Shown: piece after piece, positions 9,473-16,828 of the stretch | Layout of the letters: each line of letters opens with the position of its first letter | Numbering within the stretch: the stretch's first letter is position 1 | Virus record (IMG/VR): IMGVR_UViG_3300046660_000034 | Span: 1 to 47,433 of that record | Strand: one strand, 5' to 3' | Length of the DNA: 47,433 nucleotides | DNA from: a virus | Notes under the pieces: model-generated | Told to the model about the DNA's origin: nothing | Database searches by the model: none | The model's input: the letters and a program-made list of their open reading frames with translations, nothing else | Made by a program: the position numbers and the translations under genes

Positions 9473-11305
9473 ATGGCGGTTAGAGAAACCGTCGAACAGG
9501 CCTTAGAGCGGTGGCACTCACTAGAGTTGCTACAGGATCATTACAGAGAGTTCGAGGACTTTCTACGTGATGTCATTGAAGACCTTATGGGCTTTAATTG
9601 CTCTGAGGTCCAAGTAGACATCGGCAACTACATTGCGCACGGGCCGCAGTACCGCATGGTACAGGCTCAGCGTGGGCAGGCAAAGACTACCATCGCAGCG
9701 GCTTACGCCGTCTGGCGATTGATCCACAACCCGAAGACACGAGTTCTGATTATCTCCGCTGGTGATACTCAGGCTACTGAAATCGCGAACTGGATCATTC
9801 AGATCATCAACAACATGGATGAGCTTGAGTGCATGCGCCCAGACCGGGCTAATGGCGATAGAGCATCCGTGGAAGCATACGATATTCACTACAGCCTAAA
9901 GGGTGCGGAGAAATCCCCATCTGTTGCCTGTATTGGTATCACCTCGAACATGCAGGGCAAACGCGCTGATATCCTACTGGCCGACGACATCGAGAGCCAG
10001 AAGAACGGTGCTACACCGGTACAGCGCGACCGCTTGATACTGCTGTCGAAGGACTTCACATCCATTTGTAAGTCTGGCGAAATCATCTATCTCGGTACGC
10101 CTCAGACAGTGGACAGTGTGTACAACACCCTGCCCGCTCGCGGCTACGACATCAAGATTTGGCCGGGACGTTACCCGACGCCCAAGGAATTACCAGAGTA
10201 CGCGGGCCACCTAGCCCCATACGTGGCTGATCGCCTCGCTGCTGACCCAACTCTTGGGCAAGGCGGCGGTGCCATTGGCGACCGTGGGCAACCGGTTGAT
10301 CCGGTCTTGGTGAACGAGCTTGAACTTACAGCCAAGGAACTGGACCAAGGTCCGGCGTACTTCCAGCTACAGTACATGCTTAGCACGAGCCTATCGGACA
10401 GTAACAGGTTCCCGCTCAAGCTAAGCCAGCTTCGCGTTACGGCATTCGACCGTGACAACCTCATTGGTCCGATGACCATGAACTATGCGCGAACCGATCA
10501 GAACGTGTTGCAGCAGCCCCTGGGCTGGCCTACGACGCTGAAAGACCGCGTGTATAGGCTACAGGGCGTTGACGAATTCGCGGGCCTCAGCGGCCCTTAT
10601 ATGTACGTCGATCCTGCCGGTGGCGGACAGAACGCCGACGAAATCGCGGTTGCGATCACCGGGTTCCTAGCCGGTCGCGTGTTCCTTCTTTACGTAGACG
10701 GTCGTACTGGCGGTCCTACAGAAGCTAACCTTGAATGGCTCACCGAGCTTGCCAAGAAGTGGAAGGTACGGACCATTGGCATCGAGAAGAACTTCGGCAA
10801 CGGCGCGTTCCGCCTGATCTGGGAACCTGTACTAGTCAAGCAGCACAAGTGCGGCATTGAGGAAGTATGGGAGAGCGGTCAGAAAGAGCTACGCATTATC
10901 GACATACTTGAGCCTGTCATCAACAATGGCAAGCTTGTGGTACACGAGGACTTGTTCCGCGAGGATATCGAAAGTATCCAGCGTTATCCGGCAGCAGACC
11001 GGAATACGTACAGCGTCTGGCTACAGCTAGCCCGTGTTACCCGCGATAAAGGCGCATTGATCCATGACGATAGACTAGACGCTCTGGCGTCTGCTGTCCG
11101 GTTCTGGGTTGAGGCTCTTAGCGCCAATGACGAGCAGGCTCGCGCAGCCGCCCGTGCAGCAACATTCCGCAAGATGATGCAAGACCCGTTGGGTACTGGT
11201 CGCAAGCCCAAGGGCTTAGATCACGTCATCAATGCGAGCAGAGGCGAGACTGTCCACAACAGACAGGCACCTAACGCCCTGAACAAGTTCAGAAGGAAAT
11301 TCTAA
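9473..11305 (+). CDS. Large terminase subunit (packaging ATPase/nuclease, gp19-like)
   Basis: The protein has 610 residues from ATG 9473, seven bases after TGGAGG; an upstream in-frame ATG at 9416 has no ribosome site. The Walker A variant QRGQAKTT is at residues 66-73 and Walker B ILLADDIES at about 167-175, with Asp171-Asp172-Glu174. The C-terminal nuclease domain starts with YVDPAGGG (Asp380), continues with IGIEKNFGNG, and ends with DDRLDALASAV. These are the hallmarks of the T7 gp19/gp17-T4 motor that threads DNA through the portal and cuts it. The length is normal for the family. It overlaps the next gene by one base (TAATG). Confidence 0.93.
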   Translation: MAVRETVEQALERWHSLELLQDHYREFEDFLRDVIEDLMGFNCSEVQVDIGNYIAHGPQYRMVQAQRGQAKTTIAAAYAVWRLIHNPKTRVLIISAGDTQATEIANWIIQIINNMDELECMRPDRANGDRASVEAYDIHYSLKGAEKSPSVACIGITSNMQGKRADILLADDIESQKNGATPVQRDRLILLSKDFTSICKSGEIIYLGTPQTVDSVYNTLPARGYDIKIWPGRYPTPKELPEYAGHLAPYVADRLAADPTLGQGGGAIGDRGQPVDPVLVNELELTAKELDQGPAYFQLQYMLSTSLSDSNRFPLKLSQLRVTAFDRDNLIGPMTMNYARTDQNVLQQPLGWPTTLKDRVYRLQGVDEFAGLSGPYMYVDPAGGGQNADEIAVAITGFLAGRVFLLYVDGRTGGPTEANLEWLTELAKKWKVRTIGIEKNFGNGAFRLIWEPVLVKQHKCGIEEVWESGQKELRIIDILEPVINNGKLVVHEDLFREDIESIQRYPAADRNTYSVWLQLARVTRDKGALIHDDRLDALASAVRFWVEALSANDEQARAAARAATFRKMMQDPLGTGRKPKGLDHVINASRGETVHNRQAPNALNKFRRKF

Positions 11306-12954
11306 TGGTCGCCACACCGACCCTACGACGCAAGGGCTTTCTACAGCGGTGGAAAGGCCCATCTCGCAAGAGTGCAAGGCGTCCACTCTGGACACCGGAC
11401 CCTGACCGCTACATGCCAGCAGCCACCCGTACACGGTGGCCTACGGGGAGTACAGCCAATCCTTGGACCTATCCTACAGGGCTGAATTATCAGTGCTCAA
11501 AGCTGTTCTTCGGCTCACCGGACTACCCTACCAATAGCTTCCTGATTACCTACGTAGGCTTCGCGCTTACGGAGGGCGGTAACGCACCGCAGGAAACACA
11601 GTCTCCGAACGCGGACACCGTTATAGACCAAGCGTTCTTCGTGCATCCCAACGGTACAGAGTACCCGATCGATTTTATCGGTCAAGAAGCTGCCACGGTT
11701 ACAGCAGCTACGGGCGTGGTTCACGGCACTGTAACGTTACCACAAGACCTTCCAGGTTGGTCCGTTTACGGTATCCGCACGATCTACCACGGCGCTGAAC
11801 TCGCCCAGAGGTGCGGCATATATCGCATCCAGCGGCATCGCGGCGAGAAGTATTGGGGTGCTGGAAGCTTAGCGGCTGTGCAGGCTCTTGCTACGGCAAA
11901 TGGAGCAAGCACTGCTGCCCTCGACCCGGATAGTCTGTACAATACGCTTGGCAACGCTACGAACTCACAGATACAGGCTTACGGCCCGTCACTGATTTGT
12001 GCGAAGGGTTGGGACGGTAGGCCGGTGCCTCTCGTTACAGGTGATAGCCTTATCGAGCGCCAGGAAATTGCTGCCTCGGCAGACGCCCGTGGTAACATGG
12101 GTATGCTACGGCGTTGGGTGGACCAGCGCGACGACACATATGGAAGCTACATTCCCATTGTAATGGGCGTACCGGGCGGACACGATGAGTACGAACTTGC
12201 CACCAATGCCTACAAGCGCTGGGACTTGCTCGACGCAATCGCCGCTGGTTACAACAGCGGCAAACCGATCTGGACAGTAGTAGCTGACCAAGGCGGTAGA
12301 AACGACACTAACGCCGTGACTGCCACATGGTATAACCGCAAGTTTGGTCTAGCAGACAGAATACAGGTCCGCTATCCGAACACCACTATCGTTAGCTACA
12401 CCATTATACCGACGCTAAGCGCATCAACTGATAGCGGTCGTACGGTTAACGCTTATGGTATCTTGAGTGCAACCTGGCATACAGTCACCGGTCAGCTAGC
12501 TGCCGTAAACGCGGCTATCAAGGCATCTCCGCGCTATAAGTCTGTCATCGACATGGTGCCAGCGTTCATGGTTGAGGGCGATATAACGAAGGGTGTTGCG
12601 GCTGAGATGTTCCCGCTTGGGAATGTTACCGGTACTCCCGGCAACGGCGACGGCGTGACCACATGGAATACAATGGTGCTTCCTAGCACTGTGCTTCTTG
12701 GTGCGCGCATCATGTTCGAGTACCAGCCCGGTCTGTGGACCAATCGTACTCTTGTTGAGCGTGTGACCGAGAACGGCAATGGTACTACAGTATTCCGCGT
12801 TGCTGAGGTTCTGGCTACGGTTTGCAACAATCCGAACGCTACACTGCTCGGCCACGCCTACACGGCGTCTGACCTTATCCACCCGGCCTTGTACCATATT
12901 CTGCGTACGGTAAGCCGCATCCCGCAATCCGAGAAGTTCAAGTACCATGTTTAG
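11305..12954 (+). CDS. SGNH/GDSL-type hydrolase, probable virion polysaccharide esterase
   Basis: The protein has 549 residues. It carries the three main SGNH blocks in the right order: GDS at residues 246-248 (nucleophile Ser248), GRND at 331-334 (block III, Gly-x-Asn-Asp) and DLIH at 523-526 (block V, Asp and His of the triad). A long N-terminal beta-rich part (about 1-240) with a basic start (RRKGFLQRWKGPSRKSARR) may attach it to the virion. The C-terminal insert between blocks III and V is large. SGNH enzymes in phage tails deacetylate capsular or exopolysaccharide; that substrate is inference. It sits in the packaging/lysis part of the late operon and overlaps the spanin start by eight bases. 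Confidence 0.7.
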   Translation: MVATPTLRRKGFLQRWKGPSRKSARRPLWTPDPDRYMPAATRTRWPTGSTANPWTYPTGLNYQCSKLFFGSPDYPTNSFLITYVGFALTEGGNAPQETQSPNADTVIDQAFFVHPNGTEYPIDFIGQEAATVTAATGVVHGTVTLPQDLPGWSVYGIRTIYHGAELAQRCGIYRIQRHRGEKYWGAGSLAAVQALATANGASTAALDPDSLYNTLGNATNSQIQAYGPSLICAKGWDGRPVPLVTGDSLIERQEIAASADARGNMGMLRRWVDQRDDTYGSYIPIVMGVPGGHDEYELATNAYKRWDLLDAIAAGYNSGKPIWTVVADQGGRNDTNAVTATWYNRKFGLADRIQVRYPNTTIVSYTIIPTLSASTDSGRTVNAYGILSATWHTVTGQLAAVNAAIKASPRYKSVIDMVPAFMVEGDITKGVAAEMFPLGNVTGTPGNGDGVTTWNTMVLPSTVLLGARIMFEYQPGLWTNRTLVERVTENGNGTTVFRVAEVLATVCNNPNATLLGHAYTASDLIHPALYHILRTVSRIPQSEKFKYHV

Positions 12955-13180
12955 CATTCTTGCTGTACTGAAATCCAAGATCATGCAGTTCGCTACAATC
13001 GTGGTGTTCGTGCTGATCGTACTGGCTGGCGCATTTCGCGCCGGTCAGAAATCCTCCAAGGCCGATATCGCACAGTCCGCTGTACGTGAGGTCGCAACGA
13101 AAGCTCAAATCGATGCGCAAGTATCTGGCATGTCTGCTAGTGCTCGTCGTGACGAGTTGCGTAAGTGGGCCAACCAGTAA
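12947..13180 (+). CDS. Inner-membrane spanin (Rz-like)
   Basis: The protein has 77 residues: an N-terminal transmembrane segment (about 12-32, FATIVVFVLIVLAGAF) followed by a helical, charged, periplasmic-type region. The topology matches i-spanins, and a lipoprotein gene is nested in its 3' half in another frame, the classical Rz/Rz1 arrangement. In T7 the equivalent pair (18.5/18.7) lies beside the terminase genes, as here. Confidence 0.8.
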   Translation: MFSILAVLKSKIMQFATIVVFVLIVLAGAFRAGQKSSKADIAQSAVREVATKAQIDAQVSGMSASARRDELRKWANQ

Positions 13181-13307
13181 TTGGTGCCTGCTTAATCAAC
13201 CCATCCGGTACACACAGACCGAGATCGATCACCTGTCTGATACGAAGGTAGAGGAAGGTGTACAACATAACCGGTTCGGAGCAAAGCTCTGCGGCTGGAA
13301 AGCATAA
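13113..13307 (+). CDS. Outer-membrane lipoprotein spanin (Rz1-like)
   Basis: The protein has 64 residues from ATG 13113. It has a signal peptide MRKYLACLLVLVVTSC with a lipobox ending VTSC, so the predicted mature lipoprotein starts at Cys16. It overlaps the i-spanin gene by 68 bases in a different frame. Together they would fuse the inner and outer membranes after wall degradation. The upstream in-frame start at 13086 would put nine polar residues before the signal and is less likely. Confidence 0.8.
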   Translation: MRKYLACLLVLVVTSCVSGPTSNWCLLNQPIRYTQTEIDHLSDTKVEEGVQHNRFGAKLCGWKA

Positions 13308-13317
13308 GGACAATACA

Positions 13318-13605
13318 ATGACTGTTTCTTCCAATCCGGCACTGGTCGAGTTTCCGCGCGATACATGGGGTTTCACGACCGCATTGCGCAAGTATGGCCT
13401 ACTGGTAGCCGGTGCAATCCGAGGTGATGAGGCGAAGCTTGAGCTTTTCATCACGACCCTTGGTATCCTTGCACAGCATGCCCAAGCCCGCATCGAGGGC
13501 GACAAGGAGGCTCGTGCAGTCCGTCTGGCTGAGATTGCCGGCTCTGGCCGCGTCAATACGGCTGGTATTGCCCTTCCTGAACAGGAGAATGAAGCCAATG
13601 GGTAA
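13318..13605 (+). CDS. Small protein of unknown function in late operon
   Basis: The protein has 95 residues, ATG 13318 after AAGGACAAT. It has a mildly hydrophobic, helical middle (LRKYGLLVAGAI, LELFITTLGILAQHA) and a charged C-terminus. It overlaps the next gene by eight bases. I do not recognise it. Its place after the spanins and before two beta-rich small proteins suggests a virion or assembly role, but nothing in the sequence proves it. Confidence 0.6.
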   Translation: MTVSSNPALVEFPRDTWGFTTALRKYGLLVAGAIRGDEAKLELFITTLGILAQHAQARIEGDKEARAVRLAEIAGSGRVNTAGIALPEQENEANG

Positions 13606-13903
13606 GCCCATCGCATGGCCTTCCGTATCCAATACCGCCTACAAGGGCATGGTATCGGAAGTCCGCACCTATCTTAACATCTTGGGCCGCAGACTGACGC
13701 GTGCTCCGGGTGCAAACAACGACATTCGGAACCAGATTTCGACATTCCTGGCAGCATACGGCATCACGCCTCTGCTTCCGGCAAACCAGGCCATCGTCAC
13801 ATCGACGGTCAAGGTCATCATGCCAGCCTCCACCGGCTCGTATGTCAACGGCTACACCTTCACGGTAGTCGGCGGTGTCATTACCGCTGCTGTAGCCTCG
13901 TAA
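13598..13903 (+). CDS. Small protein of unknown function, possibly structural
   Basis: The protein has 101 residues from ATG 13598, ten bases after AGGAG; the ATG at 13589 is one base from that site. The C-terminal half is beta-rich and Thr/Ser/Val-rich (TVKVIMPASTGSY, YTFTVVGGVITAAVAS), reminiscent of small virion decoration proteins. It precedes a second beta-rich gene. No recognised family. Confidence 0.6.
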   Translation: MGKPIAWPSVSNTAYKGMVSEVRTYLNILGRRLTRAPGANNDIRNQISTFLAAYGITPLLPANQAIVTSTVKVIMPASTGSYVNGYTFTVVGGVITAAVAS

Positions 13904-13931
13904 TCCAGCCCATTAGTAGGAGAACTATACA

Positions 13932-14258
13932 ATGGCAAAGAACCGCATCGCTTCCCGCTCTGTCTCGCTGGCAGTACTGAACACCTGGTATCAGGTTCCG
14001 CTCGTCCAGTCCGGCAAGGAAGGCCATGTCCGTACCGTCTATGGTACGAACTCGCTCGCTACCATCGAAATTGCCCTGTCTGTTGCCGCTCCGGCTGGCG
14101 CAGGTACGGTACTTCCGGTCGTTGAAGCATCCCGTTACAGCATCCAGAACGCTGCTACGCATACCCTCTGGGTCCGTGCGACCAATGCAGCGGCTGTAGG
14201 CGCTTTCGTAGAGGTTGATCCCTCGGTGAATGGCAGCGTCCTGACCGTTACGGCCTAA
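13932..14258 (+). CDS. Small beta-rich protein, candidate decoration or fibre protein
   Basis: The protein has 108 residues, ATG 13932 behind AGGAGAACTATACA. It is mostly alternating hydrophobic/polar beta strands (WYQVPLVQSG, YSIQNAATHTLWVRA, GAFVEVDPSV), with no enzyme motif and no membrane segment. It is the last gene of the late operon; a UUCG hairpin follows the stop. A virion surface role is a guess from composition. Confidence 0.6.
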   Translation: MAKNRIASRSVSLAVLNTWYQVPLVQSGKEGHVRTVYGTNSLATIEIALSVAAPAGAGTVLPVVEASRYSIQNAATHTLWVRATNAAAVGAFVEVDPSVNGSVLTVTA

Positions 14259-14261
14259 TAT

Positions 14262-14512
14262 CCGTGTATTTGCCCGTGGGCGAGCTTCGGCTTTCTCACG
14301 GGTGATTGCCCATTTTATCCGTGCATCGCAGCCGTGGAGCAACGTCGTGGCAAGCAGGGCATGAAATCGGCTGAAACAGGGTTCCGATCCCGAAAACGAC
14401 GAATTTTTACGAGCGGGTATCTAATCCCACCGCGCCGCTGTGTTCCCCCGCTGGTAGCCTGTATAGTACCCGTGCTTTATAAACCGTGGTCATGATCCGT
14501 GTTTAAACCGTG
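14262..14512. repeat. Cluster of eight CCGTG pentamers
   Basis: CCGTG occurs at 14262, 14274, 14319, 14332, 14470, 14484, 14497 and 14508, all on the + strand. The last four are spaced 14, 13 and 11 bases and sit in an AT-rich context (ATAAACCGTG, TTTAAACCGTG). This looks like a protein-binding array; the binding protein is unknown. Confidence 0.4.
14273..14316 (+). terminator. Hairpin with UUCG tetraloop at end of late operon, probable transcript end
   Basis: CCCGTG pairs with CACGGG (14273-14278 with 14297-14302), and an inner AGC/GCT stem is capped by TTCG closed by C-G. It starts 15 bases after the last late gene. A TTTT run comes only at 14313, so efficiency as an intrinsic terminator is uncertain. 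Confidence 0.45.
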
Positions 14513-14513
14513 T

Positions 14514-14528
14514 TACAAGCCGGTTGTA
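14514..14528. repeat. 15-bp near-palindrome TACAAGCCGGTTGTA, copy 1
   Basis: An identical 15-mer recurs at 15460. Its two halves are almost self-complementary (TACAA/TTGTA around GCCGG), as in operators bound by dimeric repressors. The two copies bracket the promoter and AT-rich region. Confidence 0.5.
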
Positions 14529-14726
14529 TGCGATGGGACATAAGGGCAGGGTATGCACCCTTGTATAGCGTGTGGTTATGGACGTTCATGTCCGGGCATC
14601 TGTTTCCTTGTTATGTCCTTATCTCTCACTGTAGCCACACATTAAGCCTGTATCATACATATGTCAACACACTAGTATAAACATTCGTATATAAACCGGA
14701 TTATGCATACATATCAATAACATAGC

Positions 14727-14745
14727 CTTCCGGACCCTTTTAGGA
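14727..14745 (+). promoter_or_regulatory. Phage RNA polymerase promoter P2 in the large non-coding region
   Basis: This is an exact match to the 19-bp phage promoter. No gene start follows for 1.3 kb. Instead an AT-rich tract begins directly after it, so it may prime replication and/or make a long untranslated RNA reaching the gene at 16068. Confidence 0.85.
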
Positions 14746-14747
14746 AT

Positions 14748-15065
14748 ACAGGCCTGCTGTATCGGTTTAAGCAGATATACGGATGTATATATGAACAGTT
14801 AGATACTAGATAGCATACCAGAATATCATACTAGATGGATATGATAGGTGATAGAGACAGTACATAGATATAACATAGGATAGTACATAGATATCATACA
14901 TAGGTTATGAACATAGATAACCATAGATGATAATATAGATCATACTACTAGTACATACTAGGTTATACTATAGTATAATATACCAACAATATACCATCAA
15001 TGTATGGAATATCATAGGTAGAAACCAGATTAATATACATATTCGTAAATCAATAACATTGTAAT
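14748..15065. other. AT-rich tract behind promoter P2, candidate replication origin
   Basis: About 320 bases are strongly AT-rich with many ATAGAT/CATAGA words. The 13-mer AGTACATAGATAT is directly repeated at 14859 and 14882. I see no reading frame of note. In T7 the primary origin is a phage promoter followed by an AT-rich segment; the same arrangement here is the reason for the call. No direct evidence of initiation. Confidence 0.45.
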
Positions 15066-15101
15066 TATCTAATACGATTGTCTCGACAGTATATGGTCTA
15101 T

Positions 15102-15115
15102 CCCTAAATTTAGGG
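15102..15115. promoter_or_regulatory. Perfect palindrome CCCTAAATTTAGGG
   Basis: A 14-bp perfect dyad at the downstream edge of the AT-rich tract, followed by GTTTG. It could be an operator or a small hairpin; no protein can be assigned. Confidence 0.35.
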
Positions 15116-15396
15116 GTTTGTACTTATCCGCAAATCACCTAAATGACAGCGGCTAACACCAGTCCGAAAATAACATTCAACCATTTCAATGCGTTAGGAT
15201 AGGTACAGGCTTATTTACTGGTTTATTGGTACTAGACCACTAGACAAGCCTACCAGAACAGGACTAGTGTTAGCTCATCGAAACGACAACGGCACACGGC
15301 CTAGACGGTTCAGACGCTCTAAACGCTACGGCAGCTTGAGCTATGACACTGAAATGCAGGTGATGCTAAGCCGCTAGATACAGACTGAACTAACGC

Positions 15397-15462
15397 AGTG
15401 CATACCGACTACAAACTACCGCTTGACAGTGCATACGAACTAAGCCTACTGTAAGTGCATAC
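15397..15462. repeat. Three direct repeats of AGTGCATAC
   Basis: Copies are at 15397, 15428 and 15454, in direct orientation and 31 and 26 bases apart. The middle one overlaps a TTGACA hexamer (15423-15428), and a TACTGT lies 18 bases further on, so a host-type promoter covered by binding sites is possible but weak. Confidence 0.35.
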
Positions 15463-15474
15463 AAGCCGGTTGTA
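15460..15474. repeat. 15-bp near-palindrome TACAAGCCGGTTGTA, copy 2
   Basis: Identical to 14514-14528 and overlapping the third AGTGCATAC repeat by three bases. Confidence 0.5.
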
Positions 15475-15506
15475 ACACGCTGGATAGCGTCAAGACCGCC
15501 AGTTGA

Positions 15507-15524
15507 ACCTAGCTGATACTAGGT
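15507..15524. promoter_or_regulatory. Inverted repeat ACCTAG-N6-CTAGGT, operator-like
   Basis: A perfect 6-bp dyad with a 6-base spacer directly before the large hairpin at 15525. It could bind a dimeric regulator or form the base of the RNA structure. Confidence 0.35.
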
Positions 15525-15905
15525 ATCACATTGCTACCTCAACAAAGGGTAGCGCCCCTAATGTGATCGTATGGACGGAAGTCCGCTTGTGTACCGGCGC
15601 TAATGCCGATAGCCAAGGGCGAGAATGCCTACTAGCTAGCGTATACATGATAGAACCATCGTAGGACAACGCGAGTTGTCTGTCCGGAAGGATGTAGCCT
15701 TAATTGGCTAGCGAGCAGGCTTGCGGTTAGTACAGGGTGTCATGTCTTAAGCCGGAACGGCTGGCCGCGAATGGTTTGACATGCGGGGTTAGTGTAGTCG
15801 CTAGTACAACACACACAAAGCTACGGTAGAGTGTGATGCATGCAGGTTCCGGCCTGTGTGATGTAGTCAAGGCAAATGGCTTAGCTAACCAAGGGTCGTA
15901 ACAAC
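15525..15905 (+). ncRNA. Densely folded non-coding stretch, candidate structured RNA
   Basis: There is no plausible reading frame, but stem-loops follow each other. ATCACATT-GCTACC pairs with GGTAGC...AATGTGAT (14 bp, 15525-15567). GGAC-GGAA-GTCC is at 15573-15584 and CGGC/GCCG at 15595-15608. GACAAC-GCGA-GTTGTC (GNRA loop) is at 15665-15680. TAGCC-TTAATT-GGCTA lies near 15696-15711. CATGTC/GACATG (15741-15783) encloses AGCCG-GAA-CGGCT. CAGG/CCTG lies near 15843-15856. The base composition is balanced, unlike the AT-rich tract before it. It lies on the + strand downstream of promoter P2. I cannot match it to a known RNA family from memory. A chance run of hairpins or a leader for the gene at 16068 are alternatives. 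Confidence 0.35.
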
Positions 15906-16067
15906 TTTGTTATCTTGCATATACCAGTATCGATAGCGCCACGGTATTACCTCAACAACGCTATTATGCCGGGTATATTAACCAGTCGGTACAGCGTCGT
16001 ACTCTGGTATATGCGAGATAACAAACGTTATCTGCACATTATGTGCTTATCCATAGGAGTACCAACT

Positions 16068-16607
16068 ATGACTAAGACCAATAAAGCAGACGCCGCTACC
16101 GATGGTTTCAAGGCTATCGAGCGCAAGGACTTGCACAAGACGGAGCAGGCAATCTATGCCGCCCTCAAGTCAATCCAGAACCGTGGCCGTTCGTTGCAGA
16201 ACGACGTACACAAGGCAGCATGCAGTGTGCTTGAGCACATTGAACTGCACCATGACGTGACCATGATCGACAAGTTCATTGGCACGCTCATCAACCACCT
16301 GCCGAAGTCGTACCGCATCAACGCTATGCGTGACTGGCTTACGGCATACGGGCCGGTCAAGTTCGAGAACAACAAGCCGGTCTATGTGAAGGACAAGCCG
16401 TGCGATGTGGCGGAAGCATTGCGCAATCCCTTCTGGCTGTTCTCGCCGGAAGCCGAATACAAGCCGATGGACGTGACCGCTGCCATCAATGCCTTGCTCA
16501 AGAAGCTCGACAAGGATGCAGACGAGACGAAGCGCGACCATTCGGCAATCAAGGCGGCGCTTGAGGCTGCTATCCAGCCGAAGGCAACGGTTACGACCAA
16601 TGCCTAA
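16068..16607 (+). CDS. Early protein of unknown function (179 aa)
   Basis: ATG 16068 follows TAGGAGTACCAACT, a good ribosome site; upstream in-frame starts lack one. The protein is mostly helical and charged. A central segment HKAACSVLEHIELHHDVTM precedes a short strand pair rich in basic residues (VKFENNKPVYVKDK). The C-terminus is Ala/Lys-rich. No catalytic motif is visible. It is the first gene after the large non-coding region, so it is probably expressed first. Function unknown. Confidence 0.75.
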   Translation: MTKTNKADAATDGFKAIERKDLHKTEQAIYAALKSIQNRGRSLQNDVHKAACSVLEHIELHHDVTMIDKFIGTLINHLPKSYRINAMRDWLTAYGPVKFENNKPVYVKDKPCDVAEALRNPFWLFSPEAEYKPMDVTAAINALLKKLDKDADETKRDHSAIKAALEAAIQPKATVTTNA

Positions 16608-16827
16608 GCAGGCCAAACAACACACGTTGAAGCTGACTGACAACCAGCTTCGCAAACTCACTCGCCTTGTGGGCAACTACACGGCGGGTGATGAGCGCGA
16701 CCTGTACAATCTGTACAGCAAGCTGTGCACACTACACAAAGCCCTTGGCGACGAGCCGGGCGGCTATGGTCGTGTCAGCACTTGGCAGTCGCCCACGAAA
16801 CCAATCATCCGGTTTGATACCGAGTAG
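16600..16827 (+). CDS. Small basic protein of unknown function (75 aa)
   Basis: Starts at ATG 16600 inside the end of the preceding gene (8-base overlap), so it is probably translationally coupled. It is basic at the N-terminus (MPKQAKQHTLKL) with a helical middle (LRKLTRLVGNY). A repeated 49-bp element follows its stop codon. No family recognised. Confidence 0.55.
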   Translation: MPKQAKQHTLKLTDNQLRKLTRLVGNYTAGDERDLYNLYSKLCTLHKALGDEPGGYGRVSTWQSPTKPIIRFDTE

Positions 16828-16828
16828 C

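Noticed and set aside
13881-14342. 153-codon minus-strand open frame across the last late gene
   Set aside because: It is the antisense shadow of the gene at 13932-14258, which has a good ribosome site. The minus-strand frame has no ribosome site and an uneven composition, and no other minus-strand gene is supported in the window.
14748-15065. CRISPR array in the repetitive AT-rich tract
   Set aside because: The repeated words are 6-13 bases and irregularly spaced; there are no regular repeat-spacer units and no cas genes.
15776-15807. Sigma-70 promoter from TTGACA at 15776
   Set aside because: The -35 is perfect, but no acceptable -10 lies 16-18 bases on; the nearest candidate (TAGTAC) is 20 bases away.
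15525-15905. Group I or group II intron, tmRNA or RNase P in the structured region
   Set aside because: I could not find the conserved core elements of these RNAs (for example the group II domain V hairpin or a tmRNA tag frame and T arm), and no interrupted gene flanks it.
15915-16067. N-terminal extension of the 16068 gene from TTG 15915
   Set aside because: The extra 51 residues lack a ribosome site, include a GATAAC/GTTATC hairpin at 16017-16032, and do not look like protein. ATG 16068 has TAGGAG at the right distance.
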